From positions 2,728,001 to 2,792,000 of the forward strand of contig JABELC010000002.1 of NCBI GenBank assembly GCA_028455995.1: a stretch of 64,000 nt of DNA. Direction: 5' to 3'. The notes beneath the pieces are model-generated. The model was given only the letters and a program-made list of their open reading frames with translations. It searched no databases and was not told the origin of the DNA. Position numbers and translations under genes: made by a program. Shown one piece after another: positions 59,401 through 64,000 of the stretch (position 1 is the first letter of the stretch; every line of letters begins with the position of its first letter). This stretch comes from Scleromitrula shiraiana. Taxonomy: Eukaryota; Ascomycota; Leotiomycetes; Helotiales; Sclerotiniaceae.

Positions 59401-62400
59401 CACTTCTCATAGGGTTCCGTTCGAGCGATCATTTGCTATACTTGAATTTGGAGAGCCCATCGACAATTTCACAGAAGAAGAGACTTCAATATTCGAGAAA
59501 ATCTATGTTCAAGCACCCAAGCAATTTTCTCTTATCGCGCAATCTCTACCGAATCGTAATTATCAAGCTTGTATACAACACTATTATCTTGTCAAGCATT
59601 CCGATAGGTGGAAGGCAGCCACCAAACCCAAGAAAGGCGCATCCAGAAACGGACGTAGAACAAGAGGTCCTAAGCCTAAATCGAGTGCACTAATCACTAA
59701 TCTCGAGAATGGTGGCGATAATGAACTCGAAGCCACACAAGATTCTGAGACTGGAGGCGAGAGGCGGCGTCCAAAGCGTGCTGCCGCTCCTACTTGGGCT
59801 TTCGAATCAAACTCGAACTCGAACTCGAACTCGAACTCCAACTCAAATGAAAACGATGGGGCAAGTCCGGCGCCGACGCCTAGAAAAGTAGCCACGCCCA
59901 AAGGTGAATCGAATGGCGATGCGGCCCCTACTAAGAAAAAGACAAAAACGAGGGAAAAGGCCCCAAAACAGTCAAAGAGCCAGCTCTTAGCAGCAGCCCC
60001 AGGACCTACAAATCGCAATGCTGAGTCACCTAACCCACCATCTGTGATAGCGCCAGAGCCTGCGACCAGTCGTCCTCCTTCTGGCTCAACTCGCTTTATT
60101 CCACAATATGAAGGCCAGCCGTCCTATCCTCCTCCGTTTGTACCTCCTGAGAAGCTTATACCATCGACCTTATCTACTAATTTAGAGACATCACCGATTG
60201 TTCCTGAACGCCTCGGCTCGGCTCCTCCATCTGCATTTGATACTCAATCAGATCGTCGTTCTGCTGTACAGCAGCAAACTTCAAGTTACTGGAGTGTTCC
60301 CGAACAAACAGACTTTCCTGCACTTTTACGACATTTTGGTACAAATTGGCATGCAATTGCAAGGCACATGGGTTCAAAAACGCATATCATGGTATATAAA
60401 GAAAATTTCAACTGGCTCAAAGCTGCTAATGCGCACATTGGCCCAAAGCGTTTGGCTGACATTGTTAAACAGGTAAAAAATTATTATCAGCGTTCGGTAG
60501 ATTCGGGCAATAAGAAAGAATGGGAGGATATTTCCAAAGAGGCTGATGCAAAGATTGAAAAGGGTGAATCAACTGGCCCAGCTCCAACACCTACGGTACA
60601 GCCCAAGAGACGCTATGATGGAGCCTCTAGTTCTCTTCCCAGATCAGCTTCTGCTATGGACCTTGATGAGTTACCTTCCTCAAGCCAGCCCATGGTCATC
60701 CCTCAAACTTCTCCTCTACCGTCTCAAAGCTTAAGTACTCGATTTCCGGCTTTGGCTCAAGCTGGACCAGTTCCTCAATCTTTGAATCAAACAATAACTC
60801 CTAGTACCCTGCCATCTAAGCGCACCCATCCACAAGCTACTAACCGAAGCCCGGCAGAACTACCACAGCAGCAGCCCAGACAGTCAAGGGGTCCACAATT
60901 GGGATTTTTCGCTACTGATCCTCAGCGTACTGCCCTGCAGACAACAGTTTCTCACCAACCTCAAAGCACTCCACCACTTTCTGAGTCTGCTATCTCTCAA
61001 AGATCTCTCATGGTTGCTCAGGAAGCTCAACTGGAAAGAGATCAAGCTCTTCGTATTGAACAACGACGAATCGAGCAACAGCAACGTGAAGCTTTACAAG
61101 TAGAGCAAGCATTCCAACAACAACAACAGGCTCAGGCTGTTCAGAGAGAACGTGAATTGCAGAGAGAAAAAGAGATTCGAGATTCGGAACTACGCGGGCA
61201 GCAAGACCAACAGCATCAAGGAATAATACAACAACAACAAATTCGAGATTTAGGACATCAGGCACACAAACAGCAGCCCCTCGAGGAACGGCAACAATGG
61301 CAACAAACAACTTATACTCAGCGACAACGACAAGAACAACAGCAACTACAAGAACAACGACAACGACAACGACAAGAACAGCAACACCAACAAATTCGAG
61401 ATCCGGAACTACACGGACAGCAGCAGCAGCTACTTCAAAATCAACACCAGCAGCAGCAGCAGCAGCAGCAACAACAACAACAACAACAACAACATCAGCA
61501 ACATAATATCCGTGATCGCGAACACCGTGCAGAGCGAGAGCGAGAGCGAGAGCGAGAGCTTCAGCAACAGCAACAGCAGCAGCAGCTTTTGCTGCAAAGG
61601 GAGCAATTAGAACGCCAAGACAAGCGAGAACGAAAGATACAATTGAAGCAAGAGAATGAAATTGTCAATCCTCATGAATACGAAATGTATTCTGCACCAA
61701 ACAGTCGTCCAGGTTCGACTGCCCCTTCTATGCCAGAAAAATTGTATTCGCCTGTCGATGCTCGACGTTCAGCGCCATCACAAAAATATACTTCATCAAC
61801 ATCGATTCCCCATCCAACTCACACAATTCAACAACCAACTCAATCGGGCGCAATGTCTCAAAATCCACGCAATCAGATTGTCAGAAATCTATTGAGTGAC
61901 AATGTGAGCCCACAAGGTATGGCCCCAACGCAAGGTAAAAACCGCCCTGGCATTGGTACACCACCAGTTCAAGAGCAATACTCAACGCCTCCCCCAATGT
62001 CGGCTTCCATAAATACGATTCGTCAACAGGAAACTCCTCGTAAGACTTCTAGTATAATGTCGCTACTAAACGACGAGCCTAGCGAGCCCAGACCGACGCA
62101 ATCCACTGCTTCCAAGAGAATTAGCAATAATTCTACCCCGCCGCCGCCGCAACCACCACCACTTCACCCCACACAGGGCTCTCGTTTCTCTTCGAATTCA
62201 AGCCAAGTGACGCAGTCAACTCCTCGCACGGAACAAATGCAACAGGTACCACATCAGATGCCATCTCAACAAAATTCTCAATTTGTTCAAGCACCTTTGC
62301 ATCCTATGCATCAGCATGCTTCCTCCAATACGTCAATTGGCCAAAACCGTAGTTATACTCCAACTCCATACGAGAACAGGAACTATTCTACTATTGCAGC

Positions 62401-63187
62401 AGCTCAACAGCAACAGATGTACTCTCAACCTACTCGTCAGTCAATGAGCTCTCAGCCTCCAATCCGTCGGGAAGCTTCTCTCAATGACTTATCTGCAGGC
62501 GGGTACACACGTAACCCAACGACGAAACTAAATGAATCACCATACTCGGCTACCCCTATTGCAGCGCAAGGAGCCCAGCAAATGGGACGCCAGCCAATGA
62601 CCTCTCCTCATGATCTAACGCCGTCTTCTGATCGGGATTACTATTCTCGCCAGTCTCAATTTATGACACCACAACAGCCTAGTGCCACTGGCTCACCACG
62701 TGTGGCATATCATACTCCAGTACAGGCGACAGTTGGACATCGACAGATTGCTTTTGGGCAAACGAGGAATAATACTCCACCAACGGCTGGGCAATATGCT
62801 CCACCTCATGGCGGAATACACAGTTCGCGCCATAACAGCTTTGATAGTCGTAGTTACAATACAGTTACTTCTGTCCCCCCTCAAGCACAACAAGGTGGCT
62901 ATTCGCAAACTCTCCATCAATCAACACCACTGTCTATGCAGTACCACGCGCAGCAGCAGCCTCCGGAACGCTTCGATCATCCTTATGACAGAGATCGGCT
63001 TGAAAGGCGTATGCAAGATGACAGGCGAATGCAAGATGACAGGCGTATGCAAGACGAGAGACGTATGCAGGATGAGAGACGTATGCAAGATGACAGACGG
63101 ATGCAGGAGGAAAGGCGTATGCAAGAGGAGAGGCGTATGCAAGATAACTTTTACAGTCGACAAGGTGAAGACACTAGACGTCAATAA
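56412..63187 (+). CDS. snt1: Snt1/NCoR-like corepressor with two SANT domains
   Basis: Large nuclear scaffold expected to be a subunit of a Set3-type histone deacetylase complex. The frame open from 56402 has no ATG near its start. Removing a GT-AG intron (56414-56484; GTTAGT donor, TACTAAT branch point) joins AT to G and makes ATG-TCG-TCC-TCC, with an in-frame TGA just before; this gives 2,234 residues. Residues 1-330 are Arg/Ser and Arg/Gly-rich (RGRGRGRG, RDRDRDRDRD). Residues 330-870 are polar and acidic. SANT-1 lies at about 985-1045 (FTEEETSIFEKIYVQAPKQF) and SANT-2 at about 1269-1330 (WSVPEQTDFPALLRHFGTNW). Gln-rich runs, including a long uninterrupted polyQ, span about 1527-1720, then Ser/Pro/Gln-rich sequence. 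The C-terminus has eight six-residue RRMQDD-type repeats. The domain pair and order fit the Snt1/NCoR/SMRT family. Confidence 0.92.
61440..61500 (+). repeat. CAG/CAA repeat encoding polyglutamine
   Basis: Mixed CAG and CAA run inside the Snt1-like gene, the longest of several Gln-rich tracts between 61,060 and 61,640. Confidence 0.85.
63005..63148 (+). repeat. Eight 18-bp coding repeats
   Basis: Eight in-frame units encoding RRMQ followed by two acidic residues (DD, DE, EE; the last is DN), at the C-terminus of the Snt1-like protein. Confidence 0.92.
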
Positions 63188-64000
63188 CACAAAGAATGGG
63201 ATCTACTAATCGGGTTGTGGGATGGACAATCTGATGCTATCATGGGGCCACGATGAGTATCTGTACCAGGTCGTCAAACATCAATCCGCATTACCCCCTG
63301 AAGCACTTACCATGATCAGATACCACTCTTTCTACGTGTGTCCTCTGCCATCTTACTACGTCAAATCGACAATATTTCTCAATCCCATATAGCAACAAGC
63401 AAGACAGGACTATCTCACGACCCTATGTTACGTAAACGCTAGATGTCAATGACTTCTACGATTACTATCACCTGGGGTTTGTATCAAGAGAATATGCTAT
63501 ACACCGGATTCTAAGATCTCAAATAGAACAACCAAGTGACCGGCGCTAATGACTGTTCTCAAATACAAGTAAGATATAATCTGAAATCATTTGAATGCCA
63601 CTTTATGCTAATTAGTCTATAGGTACAACTGCCTTCTAGTACAATCATATTGTCATTTATCCCGAACGTTTCAATTTATCAAGAATACCACGTATTCCCA
63701 ACAAAATCTCCATGATGATTCTCTGCCTCAATGGATGTTTGTAACTCTCAGCATTAGTATGTTACTTTCACCTTCTATCCTCACCTACGCAGCGAGTCAA
63801 ACTAACCTAAATTTGGGAGAATTAGAACTATAGCCAGCGTTCCTACTGGAACCACTACGACAACCAAACGGCCATGATTCTTGGAGAATGTGCTTTATAT
63901 TATGTATAGATATGTAAGATAGGAATTTTGGAGCAAAAAGGTGTTTGCGACACCGGTTTTGCGACTTCTCAATCGCTATAGATTTGGAAGCTACGACTCG
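63188..64000. other. Downstream region at right edge
   Basis: Presumed 3' UTR and intergenic sequence after the Snt1-like gene. No coding frame or repeat of note. Confidence 0.6.

Overview
The window comes from a filamentous ascomycete. Genes carry one to five short introns, mostly 41-170 nt, with GT-AG ends and CTAAY-like branch points. Intergenic spaces are long, AT-leaning and full of microsatellites. There is one strongly AT-rich island of the kind left by repeat-induced point mutation. Gene content and intron style fit the Leotiomycetes (Sclerotiniaceae such as Botrytis or Sclerotinia). That placement is an inference from the proteins; no search was run.

Layout, left to right: (1) 1.1-2.9 kb, minus strand, a four-exon MFS drug/polyamine-type exporter. 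(2) 6.3-8.0 kb, minus strand, a five-exon conserved-looking gene with one membrane segment, rebuilt here from split frames. (3) 11.0-15.9 kb, plus strand, a six-exon full-size PDR-type ABC transporter, divergent from (2) across a 3-kb promoter region. (4) 17.3-18.6 kb, two overlapping frames that join through a 41-nt intron into one 400-residue protein with nine hendecad repeats and a C-terminal membrane anchor. (5) 19.9-23.6 kb, a tandem array of three related cysteine-rich reading frames plus a degenerate fourth copy. They share a precisely spaced Cys/His pattern that I do not recognise as a named domain. (6) 24.04-25.11 kb, a 1,074-bp AT-rich non-autonomous DNA transposon with perfect 21-bp terminal inverted repeats and an 8-bp target duplication.

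The right two thirds is mainly conserved cell machinery: histone variant H2A.Z (25.9-26.8 kb), a possible zinc-binding protein of unknown role (27.3-28.7 kb), a Zn2Cys6 transcription factor (30.3-32.4 kb), a heat-shock-factor-type regulator (37.8-40.1 kb), an RRM-R3H RNA-binding protein (48.2-50.3 kb), the spliceosomal cyclophilin Cwc27 (51.9-53.5 kb), deoxyhypusine synthase (53.9-55.2 kb) and a very large two-SANT-domain Snt1/NCoR-like corepressor (56.4-63.2 kb). Long spaces with no supportable gene lie at 32.4-37.8 and 40.1-48.2 kb.

The points most worth a second look are the cysteine-rich array, the transposon beside it, the hendecad membrane protein next door, a start codon that appears to be split by an intron in the Snt1-like gene, a probable GC-AG intron in the RNA-binding-protein gene, and repeated within-gene switches between C-ending and G-ending codons.
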